Part shown: positions 1 to 12,967 of the stretch, piece after piece
Layout: every line of letters starts with the position of its first letter
Position numbering within the stretch: position 1 is the first letter of the stretch
Source: Antedon mediterranea
Lineage: Eukaryota > Echinodermata > Crinoidea > Comatulida > Antedonidae
Length of the DNA stretch: 64,000 nucleotides
Reading direction: 5' to 3'
NCBI RefSeq assembly: GCF_964355755.1
Contig: NC_092679.1
Location: 2,170,001-2,234,000 of the forward strand
The notes under the pieces: generated by a model
Told to the model about the DNA's origin: nothing
The model's input: the letters and a program-made list of their open reading frames with translations, nothing else
Databases searched by the model: none
Translations under genes and position numbers: made by a program

Positions 1-2055
1 TTATTATACATATCCGTTAACATTTCTATATATACTAAAACTTTCGTTAAAAAACGCGAAACAAGAGGTCAAGTCTCAAGTTAAGTGTTGTATTTTCAAA
101 CACAGAGATCTCCGTGTTAGGCAGTGTTAACAAACTTTCCACTTTTATCTATTCTAAAACCTCAACAGAAATTTTCTTCTTTTGAAAATTAAGAATTACG
201 TACGTCTGTATATATGTACAGTGCATAAACCAAACAAAATAAAATACGATTTTGTTAACAACGATCTTTCCGTTAAAAAAAATCAATTAATATCCTACAA
301 ATATCAACACACTGTAGAACACCTATTAAAGGAACACTCTTCAAACACATGAGGGAAAATAACACTACTAACAACACCTATACAAGGGACACACCTATTA
401 AGGGACACACCTATACAAGGGACACACCTATTAAGGGCACACCTTGTTGGGTCCCGAAGGTGGGATTGTACTGTAATTTCCTAATTAAATAACAAAATTG
501 CATTATCAAATTTATAATTACTCGTTTGAAAAAATAACAAGGCACTTGATCAATAACAAGTATCAATATGTTTGTAACGGGACATGGGAAGGTCAACACG
601 GAAGGTCAACACGGAAGGTCAACACGGAAGCATTTTAGTTTCTGTATAGTAATTCCTAGTCTTTAAATAAACTATATTCCTTTGAAACTCAAAATTGTTT
701 TACGTAAAAGTGCACCTCATATGAATGGTAATACTAAACAGGAGAAATAGAAATTAAACAAGAATATTTCTTACAAAAAACGCTGCTCGCTTATTGTTAT
801 TGCTAAGGTCAAGTCTGGGGGTCACTTCATCACGCCTAGATACTTCAAGTATCCTATTACAAACAAAAACTTCAATGGACTGTTTTGATAATAATTCAAT
901 GATTATCTGACAGCGAATTATATCATGGGACTCATAAATACCAGAATGCTTTGGGATTTGTCGTTAGACTCTTTTCTCAGCCGTTTTTGGATTCAACAGG
1001 TGGTACCAATAAATTATAGTGGAGTTTCCATTTTAACAAAAATGTCAAAGTGTAGTACTATAAAGCTGCTTGATTTCATCTAATGAATGAGTCATCTCGT
1101 GTGACGTAGCGGGCTAGAGCAGCAGCGTGAAAAATGTTTTATCTTTCTACCATTTTCGAATAAAATAGTTTATTATATTAACCTGGGTGTCAAGTCCAAA
1201 TCTCTAGATCAAGAAAATTAGGATATTGCAGGTTTTCGTTTTCTAGACACCCTATAAAACTGTTTGTTTTTGTAAATTTTTGAAATGAGCCTCTTGTAGT
1301 TGAGAACAGTTAGTTTAGCAAAATAGTTAGTTTTCAATACATTCGTTTTCCAGACAGCCTAACTGTTTTTGTAAATCTTTAAAATGGTTGAATACAGTAA
1401 ATTCAACATATTTAGTTTTCAATATCTTATTTTTTTTTGTAAATATGTTGAATTAAGCCTCATGCGTTTGAATACAGTATGTTCAGCGTAGACAAAGCCT
1501 ATAGATTAAAAGAATAAAAGGCAGCTTAAAATGTAGTATAATGTCAGCCATAATCAGTTATTGAGGTATCTGATTGGGTTTCAGATGAGGTATATTGACT
1601 ATTTCACCTGAAAAATGTCAAGGCTGCTTGAACCAATTAATTAAAGAAGTGCTTCATAATTAAAGGTGCCTATTCTAAATGTATATATTATTTATATTTG
1701 TAGTAAAACCAATATTTACAATTGTTGCATAGAAACTGTTGTACTGTTCTTTCTAAACTTTTTTAAAATGTGTTAAAATTAGTTTAAGTAACAATGTTGA
1801 TGAATACATAACAGTATCATTATGGTGGTATGATGTCATACATTACTAGTGATGATGTCATCAATGGCAATGGTGGTTTTACGTCATACATTACTTGCAA
1901 TGACGTCATATGTAACAGTACTGTAAGTTAATGATGAGTTCATGTATATAAAGTTGTGATGTCACATTAACAATGATATCTCGATTGATTACAGTCAATA
2001 AGGTATCTGTTGATTGGTCACTTTCAATCCCAGCCTGGGTTTTTTTAAAAAATTA
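1..2055. other. gene-free flank downstream of ENT-A
   Basis: I see no supported exon on either strand. The stretch is A+T rich. It holds a short tandem repeat of about 16 bp around 350-450 (ACACCTATTAAGGG-like), a 13-bp repeat GGTCAACACGGAA present about four times at 590-630, and diverged repeats around TGACGTCAT-like motifs at 1820-1910. The 3' untranslated region of ENT-A probably lies in its upper part, just below 2056. Confidence 0.6.
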
Positions 2056-5000
2056 TTACATTTCAACAAGGTATGGGAAAACGAGCGAGAACTGTAGCCC
2101 GCAGAAAATGCCAAGTACCAGGAAAAGGACCATCATTGCGGCAGCAACACTTGCATGGTTTGGATCTTTCAGAGTACTATAAAAAAAAAACAGATTTAAT
2201 AAGTGAATACATATGTTATCTTTTAAGTCATTGCTCCCTAGCTCACTGGGATAAATGTTTAGTCTCCCTAGCTTATTACAATAAATTGTTATTTATCTCT
2301 ATATTATGTTGTTATTCTATCTTTAAATTGTAATGTGCATTATGTGTCTTTTCTTAAATACTAGTTACAGCCACCACAAAAGACCATACCTTGAACCAGC
2401 AACCATAACAGCCGTCTTCAAGTAACCATTGGACAGCGAAAATATGAAGACGAACCCAATGTACAAGTAGTCGTTTAAAAAGAAGACGGGTAAAGTTCTG
2501 GTCTCTGGACGGTAGTTACAAAAGATGAAGATTGGGAAAAATATAAGACGTATCGCAACAGGTATCCACAGTACTTTAGCTGGAGGCTAAACAAAAAGAA
2601 CGGTTTTGAAGTAAATGTATATAAAGAGCATAGTACATACAACACCGGAAACACAAGACAAAATTCATAATTTTAAAGAGGCACATTTTTCCTCAACCCG
2701 TAGGCCATCCCAAAAGTTTTCCAATTATTGGTTGATATTATGTACAGTACTTATACAATAACAGAAGCCTTATTCTGTCGTAAGCTCTGTCTATACTATC
2801 AAATATCAATGTGATCAGCCCATATATAGACATGATGATGTTATATCACTACCATATTTGAGCATATATTTGGGCACATCACAACTAGTTTGATAGTGTA
2901 GACAGAGCTTTTATTGGAGAACTAAAGAAAATACTTACTGGTCTCAGGTATCCTGGAATACAGCTCCCAAAGAAGTCCAAGAAATTGAACATTAAGAAAC
3001 AAGTTACTGGTGTGAAATATACATCTAAAAATAAAAACATTTGAATTCTGTGATTTAAAAAATATTAATTTGTGTGTATGATATGGTATTTATAATTTTG
3101 ATTTGAAGGTTATTTTCAGTCTAGGTGCTGGTGTGACGTAAGCCAGGTGAACGAAATAATGATTCTTAAAACCTTACCAAAGAATGACGATCTTGGCGCG
3201 GGTGTAGATGGCTCAACTTGGACTAACATCGGTGGGAACACAGACAACGTCACGAAAAAAGTGAGCCATATGTTAAACAATTGCATAGCAACCTGTAAAA
3301 TGTTCAAATTTAAAAATCCATCAAAATATATAAGTGATTGTAAAATCAAAATGGTACTAGGTATGATCATGAAGAATTCTCCATGGTATGATCAACTAGT
3401 GTTCCTGCGTTTAACAGAACATCCATTCATAGAAGCAGTGATGAAGAAAGTCTACCTGGTGGCGACTACAGAATGGTCCCAAGACATGACTATACTTCGG
3501 CTTTAGTTAATAGAAGATATGAAATGTTTTTTTAACAAGGATTAATTAACAACAATGCATTGCTGCAGTGAATCTATTGTAATGTATTGCAGTGAAAAGT
3601 AATTAAGTTTACTCATCAGAAGAGTACAATGTTGGTACCAATAAGAATTACTTACAGCTCGGAAGATTCTTCCATACGGCGGTCTCTTATGGCTTGCTGG
3701 TGTGGTCTTTTCATCATTGTCTTCATTTCCTGGAGTAGTAGGTTCATATCCTATGTAGTACTTTGAAAATTGCTAAAATACAATATATAACATAATTAGA
3801 CACAAAACATATGTTGAATATCATTTCAATTATTCTTAACATTTCTTAAACTCATATTAATAAAAGGTTCAATTTTAATTTAGTTCCATAATATAATGAT
3901 AACACACAATAACATAATAATAGTTTAGTAATAAATAAAATTGCATATAAATACCATGAATTAATAGTTCCATTTTTCTACTTACTAATTTGAATAACAG
4001 GTACTACTTACTAATTTGAATAACAGGTTGTAAGAAATGAAGCAAAGAGCTATGACAAAGCATGCTGTAGCAAAGTAGCCAATAGCAGCATTCCGTATAC
4101 TTTTAGCCGCTATAAATAAACATTTTTTATGTTTAGATAATTATGTTTTTTTTTTACAATGTTGCAAATTTTATTCCATGTAATAATCTATCGCAATTCA
4201 GTTCAACTGTGAAGATGATTTTGAATAAATACACTATTATGAATGAATATATCTACAATTAGTATTATTCTAGTTATTTATATTTATCTATTTTTTTATT
4301 TTTCTTTCCCAGTCAAAAAAGAAAATTATACTAAAAATGGTATGAAACCTTAAACGGTTGCTTAAGATTTTAAACAAGAAACTCTGCTTAAGCTCTGTCT
4401 ACACTATCAAACTGTATGTGACAAAACAATGTGATGTGCCCATGAACATGATGATGTCATATCACTACCATATTTAACAATATCACTACCATATTTGGGC
4501 ACATCACACTTTTTCTGTCAAACGAGTTTGATAGTGTAGACAGACTTTAGTCATAAGAACAATCATTTCAACACAGCACAATTTATCTTTTATTAATTAT
4601 TTCCCAGAATAAATTGCTGACGACATGTTATTATATGAATGAAATTCTTCACATGGAACATTCCATCGACGTGAATGATTGGCTCGCTGCCAAAAGTAAA
4701 TACACTAAGTGAAGACAGGAGGTAATCTTGGGTTGTGTTCAGACTGTAAACTCAATTTACATGTGTAACCTATATTTTGGGAACTATTCACTTTGTAATT
4801 TGTATTCCTCCCCAATACCAGTACTTTCTGATATGTGAATAACATAATTTAAAACAGACAGTTAAACAAATATTTATACAATGCGAAATGTTAACATTTA
4901 AAACTTACCAGCAATGGATAAAATACTGATCATTGCAACAAACGTTCCACCAAGCCCCTGTCAAAATATATAATTTAAATAATTTTAACTCCTGATTTAA

Positions 5001-8000
5001 TAATTATAGGATAACTACGTCCTTGAATATATTTTCTTCTGTCCATAATTATATATTATTATTTGTAAAACTTAAGAACTAACCTGGCCAATGACGTAGC
5101 CTTGCATGTAGCGCGATGGAAAACGAGCAGCCATACCAAACATACCTGACTGATAGATGGCAGTACAACCTGCGAGTGTATTATAAACAAAATGTATAAA
5201 ACAATGCAAAAATTACTGACAAAATTGGTTATAAGCTCATCCCCATCTTAACCCATTAAATACGAAAAACTTGAACAACTTATAGCCAAAAACAAAATAT
5301 TATTAGTTTATGTAATTTTTTTTTCTTTTTTAAGATTTAATGTTATATCTTGGAGTGGGTCGAACCTAAAGTCTTTATGACTTATATAACTCTCCCCCAC
5401 ATGACTGAACTACTTTTAATTGCATTTATATGCAATTTTATTTATTAACAAACTAGTGTATCATTACGCTATTGTATATTATATGTTTTGTTAAAAATGA
5501 ATTGAATCTATTAAACTAATATTTTAAATGTAAAATGTTAAAAACTTACCGTTGATTACAACAATACTAGCCATTGTGATCATGAAGAAGACGCGTGGCC
5601 CTGGAAAGACAGATAAAAATAAAGAATACCTAACTATCTACAACACAAGTAAAATAATCAAATATGTTATAGAAAAAAACAACGCAATGGATTTCATGAT
5701 TGTTTTGATTGTAACGATTCTATTTTTTTAATATTTTTATTTATTCAAGAACATTCCAACAAGAAACAATGTTCCCACTTACAGGTGATATAAATATAAT
5801 ATATATATGTATATACTCAAAAGAATTAAAACACCCACCACCCACAAGTTAACGGGAAACATAGCAATGTACACTGCGTTTAAGTTTACTGTGAAGGTAC
5901 AGTAAGTCTAGGTTTAATGTTATACCATGCTTGTGTGCAATTAGACTGGACTATCGCACATCTTTAAAAAAATAGCCACTCTTTTTATGAAAATTAGGTT
6001 TGAACCCAGTGCTTTGGAATTATATAAGGCAAATAACACCCTTATAGATAATAGATTAACCCACTCATACCAAAGTTGACCATATGGTGCCATAAAACGG
6101 CCCTATACAATGCTTGAGATTATCAATCAAATATCTTTCAGTGTAAATATTTACAGTTGTATTCTTTCTGCAGGATATTTTTTTATGAATGCCATCTTTA
6201 TGTTTTGAAGTTAATGTTATATATTAATGTTACAGAGCACAAAGTGTAAATAAATAAATAAACTGTTGTGTATGTTAAGTATGGTTGATGATTTACTAAA
6301 GGTTTTTCTTTTTGTGAACTTTTTTATACACGGCCTGTTAATTGAGCCAAGTTTTTGTGTTTAAATAAAGCACATTATCATTATTATTAAAAACTGAAAA
6401 GTGAGTAATAGAGAATTACCAGGTACCACCCTGCAAAAGGTTATACAGTAGTTAAACATAATTTTATTTGATTTTAATAACACTTACAATCGCCAGTATC
6501 TATGATAGCAAGGCAGGTCGTCAGTATAAAAAGGAAAAACAGCATAATAAGAGACAAAGGAATGTTCCATCGTGATGTCCTGAAGAAAAAGAAAAGAAAT
6601 TGGCAATATTAGTAACTGTATATCTTTGTTTAAAAAATAAGTTTCATTATGCTGGAGGAGACCAGTGGCGTAACAACTATAAGCGCTCACTGGCTAAACC
6701 CAGGGGGCCTAGAGGTTAGGGGCCCAGTGGCATAACGGCTATGAGCGCTCACTGGCTAAACCCAGGGGCCCTAGAGGTTAGGGGCCCAGTGGCATAACGG
6801 CTATGGGCGCTCACTGACTAAACCCAGGGGCCCTAGAGGTTAGGAGCCCAGTGGCATAACGCATAAGCGCTCACTGGCTAAACCCAGGGGCCCTAGAGGT
6901 TAGGAGCCCAGTGGCATAACGCATAAGCACTCACTGGCTAAACCCAGGGGCCCTAGAGGTTAGGGGCCCAGTGGCATAACGCATAAGCGCTCACTGGCTA
7001 AACCCAGGGGCCCTAGAGGTTAGGGGCCCCGTGGCATAACGGCTATGGGCGCTCACTGACTAAACCCAGGGGCCCTAGAGGTTAGGGGCCCAGTGGCATA
7101 ACGGCTATGGGCGCTCACTGACTAAACCCAGGGGCCCTAGAGGTTAGGGGCCCAGTGGCATAACGCATAAGCGCTCACTGGCTAAACCCAGGGGCCTCAA
7201 AGTTTAAGGGGCCCCAGAGCATAAGCAGCCCCAATGCAACTACCCAGCGTTGGAGAGCCCTTTAGGATTGCTAAACCAGGGGATTATTTCCACTGGAGGA
7301 TATTCTTCTAACAGGCCACTATTTTTTAGCCTTTTTGTCAAACCAAGCTCTCTCGCGCTATTATAGAAATGAGAGCCTTATTATTAATATTAGAAATGAG
7401 TCACAGACTCTTGTAACTCACTTGTGTTGGAAGAACAGGGATATAACCATAAGTGTGATATTGGGGGTGAAGGCTGCAATTCCAAGGTAGCTCACAAACT
7501 TGTCTTTATATCCAACATCGGAGCTTAGGTTGCCAAACTTATGATCCGTAAAATACTAAAAAATAAGAAAAATTAGTATTTAAAAAAAATGGCTATGCAG
7601 AAAATTAAACAGACATTAGTTCAACTTTATAATATTAATCACAGACAACAAAATTGTGTTGAGAATTGAAGTATTGTGGTGGTACTGTAGTAAATATTTG
7701 AACACCCTGCGACTTGAACCCAACCTGGCTTTCAACAAAGCTAGACTTCCGCTAACTATCACTGCATACCACCGGCTTGTAATAACTTCTAATAAAAAGT
7801 GCAATAATCTTACCCCTTCAGCTGTTATAAACATGTTCCATGGTAGGAGTACACCAACCCCATGTAGCACCATAATCCAATACACAAAATTCCATCTGAA
7901 AAAAGGGAACCACATTTCTAATAAATTTTGAAAAAAAACACCCAAACATTTCATTAGGGCTATACCAATACATTATATATTCAACTTTGTTGGCATAATG

Positions 8001-11000
8001 CCAATTGCAAATTGACTTAAAATAATAGTTGCTAAGCTGTATACACTATCAAACTGATTATAAAATGTGACATGATGTGTGTCACTACCATATTTGGGTA
8101 TATCACTACCATATTTGGGTATATCACTACCATATTTGGGCACATTACACTTTTTTTGTCAAACTAGATTGATAGTGTAGACAGAGCTTTAGGATTTATT
8201 TTGAAACTATTGGCTTATTTTAAAGAAAAATAATAAAGAAAAATAATAGAATAGTGTGAAGAGGATGATAAACAGGAAATTCATGAAAAGATGGAAAGGA
8301 ACTTTAAAGGTTTGATAAGAAAGTTCCATAAAGCACCGTGAATCCATACACAGCACACTTGTTTGTTGTCAAACTGTCATAATAAAGATCACCTGTACTC
8401 CGACAATCACAGAGAGAATACCTTATCAGACAGCTGATGACGTCATAAAACACGCGCGAATCAGACTCCCTACCAACCTCAAGAACCTGTAGCATTCAAT
8501 GAAATACTTTGAACACCAGTGAGACATGAAATGATAAAACGTCATTCCAAAATGTACCCATAGCTTCAGTTTAATATTTCGACACTAATTACGTACCACG
8601 ATTGTACACAGATGTACCAACAACAGGAATGTCCAGAAATAATGAGTGTAAAGTTGACATTTGGCGTTCCATAGGGCCTGTTTCTATACCAAAGTATGAG
8701 TTTGTGGATGGACGGACGTAAACAATTCCTGTCTAAAATATTTGAAGTAACCCGTCAAAAAAAAACATGGACACGTACGTGTATAGAAAGATATGATATG
8801 AACTTGTGTTTACAAAAACAAAACGTATGCCTACTTCAACCAAAAAAGTACAGTATGTGTTATTATGTACTGTACTTTTGTTTCAGCTTTATCTTCGTGA
8901 ACATTACACTGTACCCGTCAACTGATAATTGACATAATATATTGTAGACCTATTCTGTAGGTCATGGTTGTCAAATGAATCATTTGGACCTTGTGACCCG
9001 CGGCTGTTAGGACCCTAGACATTTTTTTTACTGATACGTGGCATCAAATGGAACAAACTTGATACCCATAAGTTGAGGCTGTCAAAACATACCTCAAATC
9101 CACATACTGTATTTTACTGAATTTTAAATTTGTTGATGACATTTATAATAAATGTCCTTTCTCGAAAGTTAAAAGATTAAAAAAGTTGCAAGAGGCACGA
9201 TTTCGTCAACCCTAACCTCTGTCGTCTTTAAAGAGACAGCATCGACGTGACGTGTTATGATACTTGCAGTGACGTGTAAACGAAACGATTCTAGACTTCA
9301 TTCCCGACTTCATTGCTACTGTGCTTTCGACTTTGAAAATCAGTCAAACATCAAGGATATTTGTAGGAATTTCGATTAGATTATCGTTTTATTAAATACA
9401 TGTGATATTAGTAATTCCCTGAGTTTGTCCCCAACAGGTCGCCATTAGCCGACGTCATGTCGGGATCGATCCCTAGCCTACGGGTACGAAATTCATCTCC
9501 TTGCGACACTTATCCCTGGAAACCACGATATCATGCACATTGAAACATTATCAAGCTAAGCCATGGGGCAGACTGTTTCTAAAAGGGGAAGGAACACGAT
9601 ACATTCGGTATTACATTTATGCCGCATGGGTACAACCACCTTAACGGGTCAGGAAAAGGTGAAAACGTATCTTGTTGCTGATAACATTATAGAACGACTT
9701 CAGAAGACTTGGTGATTGTGTCGAGATTGTACTGTAAATTGCATTGTTGAAGTTTGTTGTAGTAGTATAGGCACATAAAATGAAAGTTCACATAAATATT
9801 GATGTCTCGGATTTTAGTTGATGGAGGCATCAACATTGCACGTACGTTAAATGCGTTTGGCAGCGCTCCAAAATTGCAAAGTGACGACTACACCAAAATG
9901 CTTCTAACGCTCCGGTTCCCACCAGAGACGACTTGACCAATCACAAGCGATAAAATGATTCGAACTGTCGCGTTGGTTAGTCAACTCTACGTTGCTTCCT
10001 TGCGTTGCGTCTCTTAATAAACCCTGCGCATGGAACAGCCAATCACAAGTGATAAAAACTGTATATCTTTTAAGCAACTTTACTGTATGCTCCTCGGCAA
10101 TACCGTTACAATATTAAATTTTACCAGGGTCGTCACACCTTTAATTCGATTTATTTTAAAGTAGAATTATGATCGTAACACGTTTACTTTACGTCGTGTA
10201 AGTTTCAACTCCTAATTAAAGTAACCTCTACTTTTACTAGCCTCTGGAAGTTTGTGAAATAACCTATCGTCTGCCTCGCATGAGGTCAAGTTTTTCAGAG
10301 AAATTTTATTACTAAAACAATAGATTTATTGGACAGGTGCTTCTCAAGTAAACTTTTATAAATAGAACATATGCTTTTTTTACTTTTATTGCAGAAATAT
10401 CTAAAGTTAAATTCAGTATGTCAGGAAAAATTCCGGTGAGGAGGGGGTCAATGTCAACGTTTAGTTTGAGGGAAACAAGGGTTTGTACACTGTACCTGTA
10501 CCACACTATATTCCTTTTACAAAAGTTTGAGTGACCGGACGGTCATAGGTCAAACAGTACCTATACTGTGCCTACAGAAATAGGCATCTCTACTGGAAAA
10601 CGATGTATATTTTACCCACCCTTCTTTTTTCTCTCTGACATCATCGATAAAAATGGTGAGCCAAAAAGACACGGACTTCAGATACAGTATTTTTGCCTCT
10701 TTATGTCGTTAATTTTTGAAAACTAATCCACTAGTATTCCCTATATTATAATACCCGGTGATTTTGTATCGCTGATGACGTCACTATTATAATACCAATT
10801 GATTTATATTGATTTTGTTGTTGTAATGAAGTATAATAAACTATCACCAAAAAACAAATAAATGTAACTAAAACTAGTCATTTCGCTAACATGAGTAGGC
10901 CTATAGTCTATAAGCGTAAAAAGATGATTTCAAAACTTGTTCTTCACCAAAAATGAATTAAATGATACATATTTACTTATCCGGCAAACGGTACGTAAAA

Positions 11001-12967
11001 TGACTGCATGCATAACTATAATGAGCTGATTAAATAACCTACTAGGACCGCATAAGTACATTATTTTACTCTCTGTAAAGACTGTCATGTCATGATGTCA
11101 ACATACCTGTCGGAGCACGTATTTTCCGCATTTTTAACAATTCTTCTTTTACCGGCTCCATTTGAAGTTTTCGAGATGTCCACCAGCGCATGTCCATTTT
11201 CAACATCATGACAGATAATTGTATCATTTCGAGGAGTTACATCTTCTAATTGTAAATTGTTGGAAACAAATGCTGGATTATCCATAACTGCGTGTTACTA
11301 CTCCAGCTAAAACGTGTACAGTGAACTCACGTTACAAGTGAAAGATTCGAACAAACGTACATAGTTGAAATCGTCACAGGGTTCCCTCGAGACACCAGTT
11401 CAAAAAAGTAACCCGATATTTAGGCATCCATATAATTTAGGTTTAGCAATCACATCCTAACGGGAGGTACGCGGATACGGAAGACATGAGGGCGCTGGCT
11501 ACGGTTCCGTAGTTATCGGACATCGTGGTTCCAACTAAAGTACAACAGACACGTTTGCGTTGAGCATAGCCAAGTAATTATGGCGCGCTATTGAAGTAAT
11601 AGGTGTTTGCGTCCAAAGCGTGCACGTTGCTAGTACAGAACATGACATCAATGTATTATCATATACAAAGGAGGGGTGTTTCTTGTATGATCGGGAGGTG
11701 GGGGCGGGGGTGGGGGTGTAAGAAAGAGCAAGAAAGAAGACATAGAAACTTGTTTCTCTTTCTTATGTAATGTTGTACACTTTACATAGTCTACTAATGT
11801 GAAAGAGGGCGCACCATATCATACCAATGTTGTTAGAGTTGTCAATTTGTCGATTTTATGATTTTATTTGCTTTACAATAATCTTTTTGTTGATCTGATT
11901 GTCGAACTGTCTTTTCCTTGTTTGCTTTGTTTGTTAAACTTCTGACAGAACAAATATAAACGAACGAAAAGATTGTGATAACTTACAACAACGGGTCAAT
12001 TATACGTCTGATTAGGTTCAAAAGCTTCAAAATTTGTTGCAACATTCTGTAAACCCTATCAAATTACTGATAACAACACATAATACGTCTGCAGATAACA
12101 ATTATGCAATACTCATCATTTTTTTTTTTTTTTTATGATTCGGATCTCGAATGGTTGTTTTTATACACGCAGTATCAACCATTATTATACGCTCTTTATA
12201 GGCCAATATTATAAAGCTAATTGTTTCCCACTAGGACGAAACGCATGGACGTACATCGTGTTTCTCACTAGGACGCAGAAACGTAAGCGGAACACAAGCG
12301 AGGTGACCAGACAAACGACAGTCTATGATCTATCGTTATTGGTCAAATTATTTGCGTTGAGCTTACGTCCTTTCGTTACGTCCTAGTGGGAACCAAGATT
12401 TGACATCACAAGCGATGGATTATTCGAACTGTCGCTTCGTTGCGTCTACGTTTAGGAACCAAGCTTAAATTACAGCGTTCACAGTTAAGTAACAGATCCG
12501 AAAATGGCATTATACAGTATTAATTAATCTATTTAAATAGTATGTTACCAAAAATAAAAACCATACCTTTAGTGGAAACCTTAACACCAGAGCATCTCCC
12601 AAAGCATTGATTAATTCAATATCTTTTACAAACAACCGTTACAAATAGTTTTTAAAAGATACATTTGAGTAGTAACTAACCTATCTGGCGGGGTTCTTCC
12701 AAAGTCAATGCTTTCCAATCTGTGTTTTTTCATGTCTGACGACGAACATTCTCCATTTTCCACCCGTACTTCCATCTCCATACTGGTCAAAGGAACCGCC
12801 GCGTACCCATTCCTAGAGCCGTTCATCTTTTCTGTGTTGCTATACTCGTTCATGGCTGAATACCCATTGTGATGTACTCTATGATCGTCAGCATATGTGT
12901 GTTCAGACACTTGGCCCCCGATTGCCCCGTCTGAACCATGATGCTGATTACTGCCATCTGGACCCAT
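2056..12967 (-). CDS. equilibrative nucleoside transporter ENT-A (SLC29 family), 13 coding exons
   Basis: Predicted multi-pass membrane carrier for nucleosides. Exons on the minus strand: 12681-12967 (start ATG, in-frame TAG upstream), 7814-7895, 7422-7555, 6488-6579, 5550-5600, 5084-5169, 4909-4957, 4012-4109, 3656-3772, 3178-3292, 2939-3024, 2390-2586 and 2056-2176 (TAA). All junctions are GT-AG and phases join; 1515 nt give 504 residues. A 95-residue polar N-terminus ends in Asp-Arg and leads into TM1 with the family signature LLPWNMFITA. A YLGIAAFTPN segment follows, then QSGMFG in the TM4-5 area, a charged loop (exon 3656-3772) between the two halves, and the C-terminal GYLK and AAAMM segments. 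In TM8 the usual D-x-x-G-R pattern reads DFFGS, so the arginine is missing. ENT-B is a tandem paralogue. Family is certain; subtype and substrate are not. A putative 5' UTR exon at 12968-13046 follows an AG acceptor. Confidence 0.93.
2782..2910. mobile_element. PalA MITE copy in ENT-A intron
   Basis: Palindromic element with ends AAGCTCTGTCTA and TAGACAGAGCTT. The inner part carries the family motifs GACATGATGATGT, ATCACTACCATATTTG and GGGCACATCACA. No coding capacity. Confidence 0.85.
3986..4037 (-). repeat. 26-bp tandem duplication of a splice donor
   Basis: On the minus strand the 3' end of ENT-A exon 4012-4109 and its donor (TTCAAATTA then GTAAGTAG) occur twice in direct succession. Using the first donor (intron starts at 4011) keeps the reading frame into exon 3656-3772. 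Using the second (3985) would add 26 nt and shift the frame. Confidence 0.9.
4389..4549. mobile_element. PalA MITE copy in ENT-A intron
   Basis: Left end TAAGCTCTGTCTACACTATC; right end GTTTGATAGTGTAGACAGAC. The internal ATCACTACCATATTT motif is doubled. Confidence 0.85.
6664..7210. repeat. tandem array, period about 61 bp, nine copies
   Basis: Located in the ENT-A intron between exons 7422-7555 and 6488-6579. Each unit contains AGTGGCATAACG, a GCGCTCACTGGCTAAACCC block and GGGGCCCTAGAGGTTAGG. Copies differ by a few substitutions and by a short indel (GGCTATGGGCG versus CATAAGCG). The array is clearly richer in G+C than its surroundings. Confidence 0.95.
7690..7760 (-). mobile_element. tRNA-like SINE fragment (B-box)
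   Basis: On the minus strand GGGTTCAAGTCGC matches a Pol III B-box, with an A-box-like stretch about 40 bp upstream. No cloverleaf can be drawn, so this is read as a tRNA-derived SINE relic, not a tRNA gene. Confidence 0.35.
8033..8190. mobile_element. PalA MITE copy with tripled internal motif
   Basis: Ends as in other PalA copies, with a diverged left end. The internal block ACTACCATATTTGGGTATATC is present about three times in tandem. It lies between the ENT-A first exons and exon 7814-7895. Confidence 0.85.
11107..11285 (-). CDS. alternative first coding exon of ENT-A
   Basis: The ATG at 11285 is preceded by an in-frame TAA. The exon encodes 59 residues plus two bases and ends at a GTATGT donor at 11106. 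Its last bases (GAC AG) complete an arginine codon with the first base of exon 7814-7895, exactly as the exon at 12681-12967 does. Used instead of that exon it gives a 468-residue ENT-A (1407 nt). The two N-termini share no obvious sequence except the final Asp-Arg. This implies a second promoter 1.4 kb nearer the body of the gene. Expression is inferred, not shown. Confidence 0.8.
11689..11720 (+). promoter_or_regulatory. G-rich tract upstream of the alternative ENT-A first exon
   Basis: Runs of 3 to 5 G separated by one to three bases (GGGAGGTGGGGGCGGGGGTG) form a classical G-quadruplex pattern on the plus strand. It lies about 0.4 kb upstream of the ATG at 11285. A promoter role is inferred from position only. 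Confidence 0.35.
12213..12398. mobile_element. PalB MITE copy between the ENT-A alternative first exons
   Basis: Ends TTTCCCACTAGGACG and CGTCCTAGTGGGAACC form an inverted repeat. The interior has the ACGTAAGC and ATTGGTCAAATT type motifs seen in other PalB copies, in diverged form. It lies just upstream of the first exon at 11107-11285. Confidence 0.8.

Noticed and set aside
8304-8495. 63-codon minus-strand frame between ENT-A exons
   Set aside because: No family resemblance and phases do not fit between the ENT-A first exons and exon 7814-7895.
9420-9560. Higher-complexity stretch with GGGATCGATCCC, possible exon or SINE
   Set aside because: No open frame with splice borders and no clear A-box; left unassigned.
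9930-10065. Additional PalB MITE
   Set aside because: Only scattered internal PalB motifs (ACCAATCACAAGCGA, TTGCGTTGCGTC) remain, with no pair of ends; too eroded to annotate.
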